From Echria macrotheca (Eukaryota > Ascomycota > Sordariomycetes > Sordariales > Schizotheciaceae): a DNA stretch of 64,000 nucleotides. The number at the start of each line of letters is the position of its first letter. Positions within the stretch are counted from its first letter, which is position 1. The position numbers were made by a program, and so were the translations under genes. Below are positions 34,458-47,661 of the stretch, one piece after another. The stretch is from contig MU839831.1 of NCBI GenBank assembly GCA_030411725.1, positions 620,001 to 684,000 of the forward strand, read 5' to 3'. The notes under the pieces were generated by a model. It was given only the letters and a program-made list of their open reading frames with translations, searched no databases and had not been told where the DNA came from.

Positions 34458-36324
34458 ATGGACGCTTACTCCATGTCTGCTACCAGTGCCTTTCTCGAGA
34501 AATCGAGGATATACCAGGATCTTAGGACATCACGGCGCCACAGTACCATCGAGCCCGCTGACTTTCCGGTGGCCAGGAAGTCTAGCATCATGGACCAAGT
34601 CTTAAAGGTACACACTAGCCTAAGGAAATGCGCTGGTTGGTGGGCTTGAAGTAGAGTGAGAAGCCGAATTCACCAGTGGTGAATTTGCGTACTGGCTCAT
34701 GGGACGGCGATTCTTGAGCCTTTGCTCACACAACTGCTGTTGACAGGGTGAAACTCTCGATCCCAGCAGGAAACCGCACGTCGGAGTAATCGGCGCCGGT
34801 CTTGCAGGTCTCCGGAGCGCCGATGTCCTCCTCCGACACGGCTTTCGCGTCACAATTCTGGAGGCTCGAAACCGCCTCGGAGGGAGGTTATACCAGGAGA
34901 GACTCCCAAATGGCCACCTTGTTGATATTGGCGCAAACTGGGTACATGGTACTCAAGACAACCCCATCATGGATCTTGCCCGAGAGACGAACACGCCAGT
35001 CCACAGTTTCGACAGCCCAGCGGTCATCTTTGATGAGAATGGACTAGCCTTGTCTATGGAGGACTCGATCATGCTTTCTGAGATGACATGGGACATTATC
35101 AAAGATGCTTTCCGGTTTGCGAACGAGCACGGCTCCGAGATCGATCCCAGCCGGTCGCTTCTTGACTTTTTCAAGGAACAGATCCCCACAAGGATACCCG
35201 AAAGCGACCAGGATTACGCCAAAAAGCGGCATATGGCGCTTCAGCTCTGTGAATCTTGGGGTGCCTTCGTTGGAAGCCCAATCGAGAAACAGAGCCTGAG
35301 ATTCTTTTGGCTTGAGGAGTGTCTCGACGGCGGTCAGTAGATTTTGACTCCAAAGTGGCCACAGCACTCGCTGACACGAGGCAGAGAATCTCTTCTGTGC
35401 CGGAACATACCATAAGGTCCTCGAAAAGATCGCTCAACCGGCCATGGCTGGAGCAGATATCCGATACCAGACCCAAGTTTCCGAGATCTATGGAAAGTCT
35501 ACGTCAACCGGCAACACCGCCAGAGTAAAAACCATTGACGGACAGGTGATGGAATTTGACGAGCTTGTCGTTACCACTCCGTTGGGTTGGTTAAAGCAGA
35601 ACCTGCAGGCGTTCCACCCTCCGCTCCCAGAGACGGTATCCCGTGGGATCCAGAACATTGGATATGGTTGTCTGGAAAAGGTACCCTTAGCGTGTCTCCT
35701 CAATGCTACATGGACTGACGGTCAAAGGTCTACATTTCGTTTCCCCGGGCCTTTTGGCTTAAACCAGATAAGAGTGGAGTGGAGGCCAAAGGGTTTGGTC
35801 AGTGGCTTTCGCCGAATTATGCCCCAGAGTCCAACCCTCGACGATGGAACAACGAGGTCGTCGAGCTCGCTTCCTTGGAGCCCCCCAGCGGGCACCCAAC
35901 ACTGCTGTTCTACATCTTCGGGGACGAGTCGCACCACGTCACATCTAAAGTCCGCTCGCTCGGAAATAAGGGTGAGAGAGAGGACTTTTTGTTCTCATTC
36001 TTCGAGCCATATTATTCTCGGTTGCCATCATATGACAAAAGCGACCCAAACTGCAAGCCAACGGCCTGTTTCTGGACGGACTGGCTCCATGACGATCTCG
36101 CGGGCAACGGCAGCTACTGCAACTTCCAGGTCGGCCTGGAGGAGGGCGACAAAGACATCCTGGCGATGCGTGAGGGTGTCAAGTCGGAGGGTCTCTGGCT
36201 AGCTGGGGAACACACGGCGCCATTTGTCGCTCTCGGCACGGTCACCGGTGCATACTGGAGCGGAGAGGATGTCGCGAAACGGATCGCGAGGGAGTATGGG
36301 AGGATCAAGCCCGAAGCGATTTGA
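34458..36324 (+). CDS. Flavin-containing amine oxidase (polyamine-oxidase-like)
   Basis: FAD-dependent amine oxidase, broadly like polyamine oxidases and the oxidase domain of LSD1. Exons 34458-34607, 34747-35332, 35385-35680 and 35728-36324; 542 aa. About 60 N-terminal residues precede the dinucleotide fold VGVIGAGLAGLRSADVLLR (GxGxxG at 66-71), then ILEARNRLGGRL, the family RxGGR motif, and DIGANWVHG. The middle has FDELVVTTPLGWLK. The C-terminal FAD-binding motif is WLAGEHTAPFVALGTVTGAY, with the conserved SG(E/R) after it. No SWIRM or tower domain is present and no secretion signal or C-terminal SKL, so this is not a histone demethylase by architecture. The substrate cannot be told from sequence. 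Divergent from the b5-acyl-CoA dehydrogenase gene. Confidence 0.9.
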
Positions 36325-37552
36325 TATCAGCGAAGCAACGGGAATGTGAGCATGATTTTGGGGTTCCAAGCCTTTTCTTTTATATGCAGCGGTCGATCGG
36401 ATGAGCTTGGAGACTTCTTTGTAAACATAGAAGGCTACAGATTAGTCTAGCTTTAGCTCTTTATCGATGCTTAGGGGCACAGCGAGTTGTCGCCGGGTAA
36501 GACGGGTTTCGGAAGCTGTAGCTAAGGAGATAAAGCATTCCGTACGCAGACCGAGAACACATGCTACCGAGTATCTTGAGGGGAAAGAAAATCCAGACCC
36601 GTGAAACCACCACGCCGCAATGGTGCAACGTTAGGACGGCGTTTACTAGGTCTCTGAGAGAGCCGGCAACAGTCCGCCGCTGAGGTTGAGTCGACGGCGT
36701 CGGGGTCCTCACTATTTACTGTTAAGGCTCTGGCGGGGCATTTCCCAGGGCTCGCCGAGTGAATCGCAGAGCTAGGCAGCTGTGCAGTTTTGCGCCTTCG
36801 CAGCATGAAACGAGGCGAAAAAGATGCAATATGGCGCATTTGCCTGGTCTGCCTACGCTTCCCAGCCTCCAATGGTCTTTTCGAGCCCGTGGTGGTGCAT
36901 GGAAGCTGCGTCGGAATGACTCTGGGTGGAGAGCCCCCCAGACTTTGTTGAGTGAGTGGACGGGCGAGTGGGCCTGCCCCCAGGGCGCAGAGCTAGCGCG
37001 CCTCGAAACCCTGCCGGCCAGGCGCATGGTTCACACTGACGATAAGGCCGATCAACTGATTGGGGACGTCGACACCCAGAGCTCGTCACGGGTCGATGCT
37101 AACGTTCACGTTAGCCCGCATTCCCTCTCCACGTCAACCACGGTCGGACCTGCACCTCGACCTCCATAAGTTCTCTCACGTCCCCGGGTCCACCGCCGTC
37201 CTGTATTCCTTCGCAGCCGCTCGCCAGGAACAAGCAGCATCAAAAAAGGGCAGCCATGACACGGATGATGATGATGCTGTCACTGAAGCCATGATCTTCC
37301 CCGCACTGGTACCTCGACATCCCACTTCGCCCTCGCTGCCCTTGTTGCCACAACGACTCCCACCTCGCCGAGCTTGCTCGCCCATTTCCCCAGTAGCCCC
37401 CGTCTTGCTCGGCCATCTGCCCCAACCGCCAGCGTAAGCTGGGCTGCTCTCCGTAAGCTACAGCTGGGTCTGCAGCTGGACATCCATCCATCCATCCGCG
37501 TCCTCCGAAGCAGGCGACGGCCTTGACCGATTCAAACGCGGCGACAGCAAAC
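36325..37552. other. Spacer upstream of ATG2
   Basis: About 1.2 kb with no supported gene. It includes the ATG2 promoter and leader, the near-palindrome at 37098-37115, and a short CATC repeat near 37480-37497. Confidence 0.5.
37098..37115. promoter_or_regulatory. GCTAACGT-TC-ACGTTAGC inverted repeat upstream of ATG2
   Basis: Perfect 8-bp arms with a 2-bp spacer, 437 bp upstream of the ATG2 start codon. Closely related to the sequence at 48818-48834. The binding protein is unknown. Confidence 0.4.
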
Positions 37553-40500
37553 ATGGCGTCCTTCTTTCAGGCTTTCAGCAGCTCGCGGCTGCCGAAGCAG
37601 CTGTTACGCTTTGCACTGTCCCGACTGGACCTCATCGATCCACAGGCCCTCGACCTCGAGAACCTTGACTTCGCCATCGGGAGGAACTCGGTACTCGAGT
37701 TCCGCGATGTCGGCCTGATACTTCAGGTACGTTGTTTGCATCAGCCTGCTTCGTAGTCTGCTGTTCCCCGCGACTGTGTCTGATAATCCTCGCTAGAAAC
37801 TCGAGAGACTCCTCGAACTGCCTGCGAACTTCTCGATCCAGAAGGCGAAAGTCCTGGTCCTCAGGGTTACTATTCCGGTCGACTTCTATACGAGCCCGAT
37901 AACGGTCGAGGTTGACGGCGTCGATGTCAGGCTGAAGGTGGCTTCAAAAGAAGAGCGAGAGAGGCAACAGTTGGACAAAAGGAGGAAATCCAAAGACGCA
38001 GAAGGCGTCCCGACGGCCGTCGATCTTGCCCAGTCCTTCCTCGAGACGCAGCCTTCGTCAACAAAGCAGGAACTACAACAGGCTCTGGCGGCGGAAACAC
38101 AGGACCTGAGCGCTTCGAGTTCCCTCAGTGAATCGGGGAGCGATGATGACCTCGCCTATGGGACCGGACAGCCCATGTCTCTACCCACGTTCCTGGCCGA
38201 TTTCCTCCAGGGGATTGTGGATAGGATGCAGATTCAGGTCCAAAAACTCACGTTCCAGGTAGACATGGAGGTTCCGGTCGACCCCAACGCATCGGCCGCC
38301 GAAGTGGTCACATTCCAGCTGACGCTGGAGAGCGTGAAGGTTGAGGGAGTTACAGCCTCGTCGCAAGACGGAGCTGAGGGCTCCTCGATCTCGCACAAGG
38401 AGGGAAAACGGCATATCTTGCTAGACAACATCCGTGCTTTCTTGATTTCGGAGGCCAACGTTTTCTCAACTCTGGCTAGGTCACCGTCTACGCTGTCCTC
38501 TTTCGCATCCCGTTCCCCTGTCGCTCCCGAGGTCTCGACCTTCTCCGGTACGCATCCGTCCGCTCCCTTGGATAGCAGTATATCTTCTTCGGTTACGTCG
38601 TCGAGATTAGACGGGCTCTCACAAAGCCACTACCACCTGCAGGACAGTGAGGATGCGTTCAATATCCCGTATGAGCTCGATGTGAACGAGCCTGAAGAGC
38701 CAGCCTCGTCTCTGTCGACTCCTAGGGCATCTGTCCATCGGAGTGTTTCCCCTCCGGGGCTTCAACATCATGCCCAATCGGAGATGGTCCAGCAACAACC
38801 GGCCCCGTGGGTAGATGGTGAGTTGGAGCGAAAGTCGTCATCGGAGCCTCACCTTCGGCCTCCTCATTTCTCGTCATCTCCGGGTTCGCTCTCTCCGGGA
38901 GATTCCATCCACTCCCTCTCTGCGAGCGGCAGCTCCGGCAGTCCTATACCGGATGACTTGGCAGAGTCCCACCTCTTCAGTCATGAAGACGCGGAGAGTA
39001 TGTATATGAGTGCATTTTCCCAAACCGAGTCAGTAAGATTACGTGGCATGCCCGGCTCTTGGGATGCTGAGAGATTCGAGCTTGAACGCGAGTCTCCGCC
39101 AGTGGACCCTGCTTTGCCCTTACCGGTTGACATCGAGGCTTCGACGCCACCAAGAGCAGAATCGCCTCAGGCGCAGCAGAGTGTCCTTGAGAACTCACCA
39201 TCGGATACAACCCCCGATCAAGACCCGCCGGCCAACGACGAACCCAGCGAAACCATATCCGGTGAAGACTTGGATCGTCACTCCTCTCCAGAGCCTGAAC
39301 CAGCCGAGGAGTCGGAGCCCCAACACGGAGATGTTGCCACGCCTCGCGGACCTACTCGCTTGGTGAAGGAGATAATATCTCTAGCCGCAGTTTCGGTTTA
39401 CATTCCCTCTAATCACAAGCATATTGAAATGCCCACACACGATCTTGGGAAATCAGTCTCGCCCAATCTACCGGGCGCTTTCTCAGTTTACTCGGCGCCG
39501 TCGTCCAGTCCCAAGATCCGGCCCTTTGAAGAGCAACCCAAAGGGACCGCTGATAAATCGATCGAGATGAATCTGAAGCCTCTGGAGATACGGTTCGATG
39601 CTTCAATCGGTTTCCTTCTTGCCATGGTAGTCTCGCAACTGCTTGACGCTATGGGGGACGAAGATGGTGGCGTGTCCGATGCCAGTTCTTCAACATCTGG
39701 CTCTAGTGCCGGGGCGAGTACACCTGATATCAAGGTTACTCTTGACGAGGTGTCGTTGAACTTCCTGGAAAAACTACCCGGAGTTGCCGACACTCCTCAG
39801 AGACTCTTTGGACCCCGAACCACCGACTTTGGGTCCGATATCCTTCTTCGAGCAAACCTGGTGAACCTGCAAGGATCGATGACTAACACAGCATCACAAC
39901 GCGAAGCTAGTCTCAGCATCGAGAAGTTCAAGTTCGGGTATGCTAATGACGATATCATCTCATTCAACCCGCAGGCGCAGATGTTCGAATCCTTCGTGAG
40001 CATCTTTCCCTCGACTGGGAAGGACATCTCGGTCAAGATGACGTCCTCCGCCGGGAAATCACGATTCGAGGTCAACACTTTGCCCCTCCACATAAAGTTG
40101 GATCTCCAGAGGCTGGACGAGACCTTTACATGGTTCGGGGGACTGAGCAGCTTCCTGAATATGGGCTCCTCTATCGCACCTAGCAGTCCAAAGAGCCCGA
40201 CAAAGGTAGCGCCGAAACCGCGAGGCGTCCGATTCGAGGCTCCGATCCATCCAAATGACCGCACCGTGACCAAGGAGAACAAAACCGATCTGCGGATCAA
40301 CGGTCTCCACATAGACTTGATCGGCAAGGAATGCAGCATGCTGCTTAATACCAGCGCACTCAAGCTTGTGAGCCGTGAGGAAGGCATAGGGGTCCACTTT
40401 AGCAAGATACGTCTTGCTGGGCCATCTCTGAAGAACTCGATGGCGGACGTTCCCATTGAGATGGAAATCACAAACACCAGGCTAGAATATGTGCTACTGC

Positions 40501-43500
40501 CGCGAAATAAGGACCTCGAGAGGCTGCTAGAGCTCATTACGCCCTCCAAGGTCAAGTTTGACGAGAACGAGGATGAGATCATGGTAGATACCCTATTGCG
40601 GCAGCGGAGGAAAGGTCCAGTGCTCTGCGTGAGTGTCGACAAGGTCAGCCTCGAGGCCGGCCGGCTCCAGCAGTTGAACTGTCTGCCCAGCCTGGTTGAG
40701 GACCTCGCCAAGCTTGGAACAGTGGCCAAGTATCTACCCGAAGATGACCGACCCGGCCTCTTGACTCTGGGCCAGGTCAAGAATGTCGAATGTGCCGTCG
40801 AAATCGGCGGTAGATTCGGCACGATTAACGCCTCGCTCAAGGACTTGGAGCTCGCACACATTACCCTGCCCTCACTCGTCGCTGTGGCCATCGGTGGCAT
40901 CTCGGCCAACCGGAATAAGATCGAGGAGCTCTTGGGAACCCCTGAATCTGGATCAGCTGGGTCCTCACAGAAACCTCCTGTGCTGATGTTGAGGATGATT
41001 GACGATATCGAGCCGGTTCTCAAGGTCAAACTTATGGGATTAAACGTCGAATATCGCGTCCCAACTGTCATGGACGTCTTGGGTCTGGCAAACGATGCCA
41101 CTCCACAGGATTTCGAGGCGAGCTTGGCCGCGTCCGTTGTGAACTTGGGAGAGCAGGCGCACGCCGCCATCAAGGGAGCGCCCGCCGCCTCACCATCGCC
41201 GGCCGAACAACGAAAGGATATCAAGCCCGTCAAGCTCGATGTCTCGTTCCGTGACTGTCTTGTGGGCTTGAACCCTCTCGGGCTGACATCGAAGCTCCTC
41301 GTCGTACTTACCGATGCGCACCTAGATGTTGTGCCCGGAAAGCGGGATAGCCTCGATGTTGTCGCGACATTGAAGAGGGCGTCGGTCCTGCTGACCGATG
41401 ACATTTCTGTCTTGGACTCGGATGAGGGCCAGTTCGCGACGACTCGGCGTGCCCAGGTCGCGCCGTCTCCACAGATCACGGAGCTGTGCTCGAAGGGATA
41501 CGTGAACATCTGTCAGATCTCAGCTGCGAAGGCCACGGTAAAAGTCACGAAAGACACCGAGGGCGAATCGCACATGGATATTGAAGTGCGGGATGAGCTG
41601 CTGGTGCTTGAGACGTGCGCGGACTCGACACAGACGCTCATATCGCTGGCCAACGCCTTGAAACCTCCCACCCCGCCGAGCAAAGAAATCAAGTACCTCA
41701 CGTCTATCGTCCCTGTCCAGGATCTCTTGGCATCGATCACGGCAGATGCGTTTGGCAAGGCCGAGGGCGACTACGACTTTGACGAGGACTTCGCCATGGC
41801 ACAGGAGCTGGGGGGCGACGATCTCAGTGACGAGGACTTTTACGGGGACAACAACAGCCCGCTCCAGCTAGACTCTCAATACTATCAACAGGGCTCGATT
41901 CAGGAAGAGCTCTTTGACGCGACGGCGCTGTCTATGACGTCTGGCAGAACCCGAGCTGAAGACACGTTGGATGGCGTCCTCCTCAGCACCGCCAGTGTTG
42001 ACACCGGCAGCGGCGAGCTTCTCGTCGAAGAGAACTACTTTGAGCAATCACCGACAGTCAAGGGGACCGCACATCGATGGAATTCCAAGGAAGATAGATA
42101 CGACGATTCCAACGACCTCAAAGTACAACGAAGCCCTCTGAAGGTACAGGTCCGAGATGTTCATGTCATCTGGAATCTGTTCGACGGCTACGATTGGGCC
42201 CGGACGCGCGAGGTCATCACCAAGGCTGTTCAGGATGTGGAGACCAAGGCTTATGAGCGACGGGCTCGCGCCGATCGTAGGACCGTCTACGAACAAGATT
42301 ACGATGAGGATGAGACGGTCATCGGTGATTTCCTCTTCAATTCCATCTACATTGGCGTGCCGCCGAACCGAGATCCAGAGGAGCTTAGGCGTAACATCAA
42401 CGAGGAGCTGCACGACAATGCAACGGAAACGGAATCCGTTGCAACCACAGCTTACACCAACACAACGGCGCGTGCTGGTGGCAGTCGCAAGCCGAAACCC
42501 AAGGCGCTTAAGCTCAACCGGAGCAAGCGGCACAAGATCACGTTCGAGCTGAAGGGCGTCAACGCGGATTTGGTGACGTTTCCCCCGGACTCCGGGGAGA
42601 CTTTGAGCTCGATCGATATCCGAGTCCATGATCTCGACATCTTTGACCACGTCCCGACTTCGACCTGGAAGAAGTTCGCCATGTACGACCACGATGCTGG
42701 CGAGCGAGAGCTCGGAGCGAGCATGGTTCACCTGGAAGTGCTCAACACCAAGCCCGTACCGTCGGTGCCCGCTTCCGAATTCGTTCTTAGGGTCACTGTC
42801 TTGCCGCTGAGATTGCATGTTGATCAAGATGCGCTCGATTTCATCACACGATTCTTTGGGTTCAAGGATGACACGGTCCCGATCCATATGTCGCCTAGCG
42901 ATGTACCGTTCATCCAGCGAGCCGAGGTCAACGACATCCCGGTGAAACTAGACTTCAAGCCGCACCGTGTTGACTATGCAGGTCTCCGCTCGGGACATAC
43001 TACTGAGTTTATGAACTTCATGATCCTCGAGGAGGCGACCCTGACGCTCAAGCATGTGATTCTGTATGGCGTTTCCGGCTTTGACCGTCTAGGAGAGCAG
43101 CTGAACAGCCTGTGGACCGACAATGTCAAGAAAACACAGCTTCCCGGTATCCTGGCCGGGTTGGCTCCGGTCCGCCCGTTCATCAATGCCGGGAGTGGAT
43201 TCAGGGAACTCATTGAGATTCCGATTCGAGAATATCGCAAAGACGGCCGTATCGTCCGCAGCATTGGAAAGGGGGCAGCGGCCTTCGCGAAGACCACGGG
43301 AACAGAAATGGTCAAGCTGGGTGCCAAACTGGCCGTCGGAACGCAGCATGCCCTCCAAGGGGCCGAGGGTTTGCTGGTGTCTAATCCTTATGGCGAAGGC
43401 ACGTCTTCGGGAGCCGGAGACGACTGGGAGGAAGGAGATGATGAACCGAAGAAGCAGATCAGTTTGTATGCTGATCAGCCACTGGGTATTATCCAAGGTA

Positions 43501-43801
43501 TGAGGGGTGCGTATGCCAGTCTGGCACGAGACCTGTCGCTTGCCCGTGAGGCTATCATTGCAATTCCTGCCGAGGTTATGGAGAACCAAAACGCGCAGGG
43601 GGTAGCCAAGGCCGTGTTGAGGAGAGCGCCGACGATCATCTTTCGGCCGGCGATTGGAGCTACCAAGGCGATCGGACAGACATTACTAGGAGCTACGAAT
43701 TCTCTGGATCCGCAGAACAGGAGGCGGATCGAAGCCGTGAGTATTACCCGCTTTTTGTCGGGTGTGGTACTAATGCATATTAGAAATACAAGAGACACTA
43801 G
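37553..43801 (+). CDS. ATG2: Autophagy-related protein Atg2, bridge-like lipid-transfer protein
   Basis: Rod-shaped lipid-transfer protein linking the endoplasmic reticulum to the growing autophagosome, acting with Atg9 and the PI3P-binding Atg18. Three exons: 37553-37726, 37797-43736 and a tiny last exon 43784-43801; 2043 aa, usual for filamentous-fungal Atg2. The N-terminus is the chorein domain (SRLPKQLLRFALSRLDLID, then ALDLENLDFAIGRNSVLEF). Large Ser/Pro-rich disordered loops occur near residues 190-530. The C-terminal third has the conserved region including LRLHVDQDALDFITRFFGF, VDYAGLRSGHTTEFMNF and ELIEIPIREYRKDGRIVRSI, and the end YKRH is encoded by the last exon. Frame alignment fixes this final exon: without splicing, about 60 unrelated residues would be added. 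Confidence 0.96.
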
Positions 43802-44378
43802 TGGTGACCGAGCCGGATGGATCGGAGTTGGTAACAGGAGTTGTTCGGAGCATAACACTGAATATACCCTCATGGGCATCAAGGACATTTTTGGCTGGGT
43901 GGCACGACGATCGTTTTTTTATTTTTTATTTTAGGTTTCTTGTATTGTGTGCATATAGATGCATTTCAGGGAGCACATGCATAAAGGAATGCGCATCTAG
44001 ACTGGCGCAGGTTGGAAGATTAGTACGCGTGTAAGTCGGCAAAGTTTGTTTCTTTGGAAGTTGTCCGGTGTCGGGATACCCCACGGTTCGGCATGCAGTG
44101 TGACGGACAGTCGGCATGGCATGGCATGGCAGCGGAAAGACGGGCCTAGCAGGCCGAGACGGGGGGGAAGATGCAAGTGGACGACGGCAGAAGTTCGGGA
44201 GGATGTGAAAGAGGGGGGTGGTAGGCGGAGAGGGGGATACAAAGTATGGGCTTTTGGACTTGTTTTGTCAGGTAATGAGTTTGTTATGAAGGTTTGAAGA
44301 AGAATCGAAGAAGGAATCAGATAGGAAGAGAGAGAAGAAAAAAAAAGAGAAAGTCTTGTGTGAGAGACAGATATCAAG
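43802..44378. other. Spacer between ATG2 and beta-glucosidase
   Basis: About 0.58 kb: ATG2 3' UTR and beta-glucosidase promoter, purine-rich (AGAGAAGAAAAAAAAGAG type) just before the ATG at 44379. No gene. Confidence 0.5.
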
Positions 44379-47300
44379 ATGGCGGATATTGATGTTGAGG
44401 ATGTCTTGGGCAAGTTGAGTTTGGATGAGAAGGTTGATTTGTTGGCTGGTATGTTTTTTGTGTTGTTATTCTCTTCTCTGTTGTTGTGTGTGTGTGGTTT
44501 ACTGAGTGGTGAACGGGGGGAGGCGGTGATGTGAGAGGGGAGTGTGGGAAGGATGGATATGCTGACTTTGGATACTTGGATAGGGATTGATATGTGGCAT
44601 ACGAAGGCTTTGCCTCAGCATGGTATGTTGTTTTTTATTTTGCTTTCTCTTTTCTTTTTCTTTATGCTTCATTGGGGGTATCGGCCCAGACAACATTGCT
44701 CATGACACCAACCCTAGGGGGGGGGGGGAGGTTCCTTTGAGTGGCGTCTATGTCTTGAATCCGCGAGGATATCTTGGGCGTTTTACCCTCTTGTTATCAT
44801 CCGCCGTTCATCGCTACACACCATCTTTGGCTTGCTCCCTTTCCCTTGCTCTCTCTCCATTGCTCTCTTTCCCTACGTACTACTTACCTTCTCACCTACC
44901 TACCTACCTTCCCACCTACTTGCCCTCCCACCAAGCTACCTACCCACCTACCTAAACAAATAACCCCCTCCCCCCCTTTTCCCTCGCCCCTACCCCCCTT
45001 TACAGAAAGACAACAACATCCTAACACCACCCCTCCAAAAAAGGAATCCCCTCCCTCCGCTTCTCCGACGGCCCCAACGGCATCCGCGGCACCAAATTCT
45101 TCGCCGGCGTGCCCGCAGCCTGCTTCCCCTGTGGCACGTCCCTCGGCGCGACCTGGAACCAATCCCTACTACACGCCGCGGGCATCGCCATGGGACATGA
45201 GGCGCTAGCCAAGGCGGTCCACGTAATCCTCGGCCCGACGATCAACACGCAGCGCTCGCCGCTCGGCGGGCGCGGGTTCGAGTCGTTGAGTGAGGATCCG
45301 GTGCTCTCGGGTCTTGGGGCTGCGGCTTTGGTCGGTGGGATCCAGAGTACGGGCGTCGTGGCTACGCTGAAGCATTTTGTTTGTAATGACCAGGAGGATC
45401 GGCGGAATGCCGTGCATGCTGTGGTCACGGCCAGGGCGCTGAGGGAGGTTTATGCTTTGCCGTTTCAGATTGTGATGAGAGAGGGGAAGAGGCCGGGGGC
45501 CGTGATGACGGGGTATAATGGTGTTAATGGGATTTGGTGTTCTGAGGATACCAAACTGCTGGGGGGCATGTTGAGGGGGGAGTGGGGGTTTGATGGGCTC
45601 GTGATGAGTGATTGGTGGGGGACTTATAGTACCTCGGACGCGGTGAATGCCGGTTTGGATCTGGAGATGCCGGGGCCGGCGAGGTTCAGGGGGGAACTGT
45701 TGCGGTTTTGTGTGCGGACGGATAAGGTGAGGGGGGAGGTGCTGGATGAGAGGGTGAGGAAGGTGTTGGGGCTCGTGAAGAGGTGCGCGGCGGCGGGGAT
45801 CGAGGAGGGACAAGAGGAAAAGGGAGGGAGCACGCCTGAGCTGGAGGCGTTGCTGAGACGGATTGCGGTTGAGGGGACGGTTTTGTGTAGGAATCAGGGG
45901 GTGTTGCCTTTGGATCGGGGGAGGAAGGTGAGTTGGTTTCTCTCTCTCTCTCTCTCTTCCTCTCTCTCTCTCTCTCTTCCTCTCTCTCTCTCTCTCTTCC
46001 TCTCTCTCTCTCTCTCTTTCTCACAAATCTCTCTTCCAACGGGGGGGATCTCCTTGACCGGCTGGGTGCTAACAGAAGGCAGACGGTCGTCATCGGCCCC
46101 AATGCCAAGGTGGCAACATACCACGGCGGCGGCTCGGCCAGTCTGGCGGCCTACTACGCCGTCACGCCCTACGACGGCATCGCCGCCAAGCTGCCGGGGC
46201 CCCCGGCTTACACCGTCGGCGCCTACACGCACAAGATGCTGCCGCTCCTGGGATTTCAGGTGCGCACGCCGTCGGGCGAGGAGGGCATGGAGATGAAGGT
46301 GTATACGTCCCTCGAGAGCCGCGTCGCCGTCGATACGTTCACGGTACACAAGACCGAGATGCACCTCGTTGACTACACCAACGACCATATCAACCCGCGC
46401 GGGGCGTGGTTCGCCGACTTGACGGGCAGCTTTGTGGCCGACTACACGGGCGAGTTCGAGTTCGGGCTGGTCGTCTGCGGGACGGCCCGGCTGTTTGTGG
46501 ATGAGAAGCTGGTGGTGGATAATGCCACTGTTCAGCGCCAGGGCGATGCTTTCTACGGAAGTGCCACGGTCGAGGAGACGGGAAGAATTGCCGTCACGGC
46601 TGGACGGACGTATACCGTGAGGGTCGAGTTTGGAAGTGCCGAGACGGCCAAGCTGGCTGGGATCAGCGGGCTGCTGAACGGGGGAGGGTCGTTGAGGATT
46701 GGCGGGTGTCGTGTGCTCGATGCCCAGGAGGAGATTGACCGCGCTGTTGCCCTTGCCAAGGACGCCGAGCAGGTTGTTATCTGGTAAGGATATAAAAACA
46801 AAACCCCCTGAAATATAAGAGATGTTCTAACTTGTTGATAGCGCCGGCCTCAACGCCGACTGGGAGACAGAAGGCCACGACCGCGAGAGCATGGACCTGC
46901 CAGGCCACATGGACGCGCTCATCACGGCCGTGGCGGCCGCAAACCCCAACACGGTGGTGGTCATGCAGAGCGGCACGCCCGTCGCCATGCCGTGGGTCGA
47001 CCAGGTCGGCGCCATCGTGCAGGCGTGGTACGGCGGCAACGAGACGGGCAACGCCATCGCCGACGTGCTGTTCGGCGACGCCAACCCCTCGGGCAAGCTG
47101 AGCCTGTCGTTCCCCAAGAAGCTGAGCGACAACCCTGCCTTTCTGAATTTCAGGGCCGAGGGCGGCCGGACGCTGTACGGCGAGGACGTCTACGTCGGGT
47201 ACCGGTACTACGAGTTTGCCGACAGAGAAGTCCTCTTTCCGTTTGGCCACGGGCTGAGCTATACCACTTTTTCGTTTTCCGAACTGGAGGTCAAGCAGGC

Positions 47301-47649
47301 CGGGGACAAGATTGTTGTCGGCGTGACGGTGGCCAATACGGGCGGCGTCAAGGGCCAGGAGGTCGTGCAGGTCTATGTGGCTTCCCCTAAGAAGCAGGCC
47401 GTCAACCGGCCGCGGAAGGAGCTCAAGGGTTTCGCCAAGGTCGAGGTCGAGCCTGGACAGAGTGAGCGGGCTGTCGTCGAGATCGAGACGAAATACGCGG
47501 CAAGCTACTGGGACGAGTTTAGAGAGAAGTGGTGTGCCGAGGCGGGCGAGTACGAGATCGTGGTAGGGGACAGCAGCGAGGTCAAGGAGGGCAAGACGCT
47601 GAGAGGAAAGTTCACCGTCGAAAAGACGTTTTGGTGGTCTGGTTTGTAA
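44379..47649 (+). CDS. GH3 beta-glucosidase with PA14 insertion
   Basis: Glycoside hydrolase family 3 enzyme that releases glucose from beta-glucosides such as cellobiose. Five exons: 44379-44448, 44584-44622, 45044-45927, 46083-46783, 46842-47649; 833 aa. The N-terminus (MADIDVEDVLGKLSLDEKVD) has no signal peptide, so it is probably intracellular. The (beta/alpha)8 domain has FSDGPNGIRG, GRGFESLSEDPVLSG, VKHF-like VATLKHFVCND and the nucleophile motif GLVMSDWWGT (Asp226). The second domain starts at TVVIGPNAKVATYHGGGSA and is interrupted by a PA14 domain (about 390-545; GSFVADYTGEFEFGLVVCG), as in yeast and Aspergillus BglI-type enzymes. It ends in a fibronectin-III-like domain (PFGHGLSYTTFSFSEL). 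Intron 2 is unusually long (421 nt) and intron 3 carries a TC-rich minisatellite. Confidence 0.94.
44717..44728 (+). repeat. Run of twelve G in beta-glucosidase intron 2
   Basis: Uninterrupted G12 followed by AGG, within the 421-nt intron at 44623-45043; the same intron also has CCT/ACCT-rich tracts at about 44885-44955. Confidence 0.85.
45941..46020 (+). repeat. 20-bp pyrimidine minisatellite, four copies, in beta-glucosidase intron 3
   Basis: The unit TCTCTCTCTCTCTCTCTTCC repeats at 45941, 45961 and 45981; the fourth copy (46001-46020) ends in CTTTC. It lies inside the 155-nt intron 45928-46082. Confidence 0.92.
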
Positions 47650-47661
47650 TTTTGGCTAGAG

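Noticed and set aside
39797..41509. A 570-codon frame antisense to ATG2
   Set aside because: Ser/Arg-rich shadow without domains inside a well-supported ATG2 exon.
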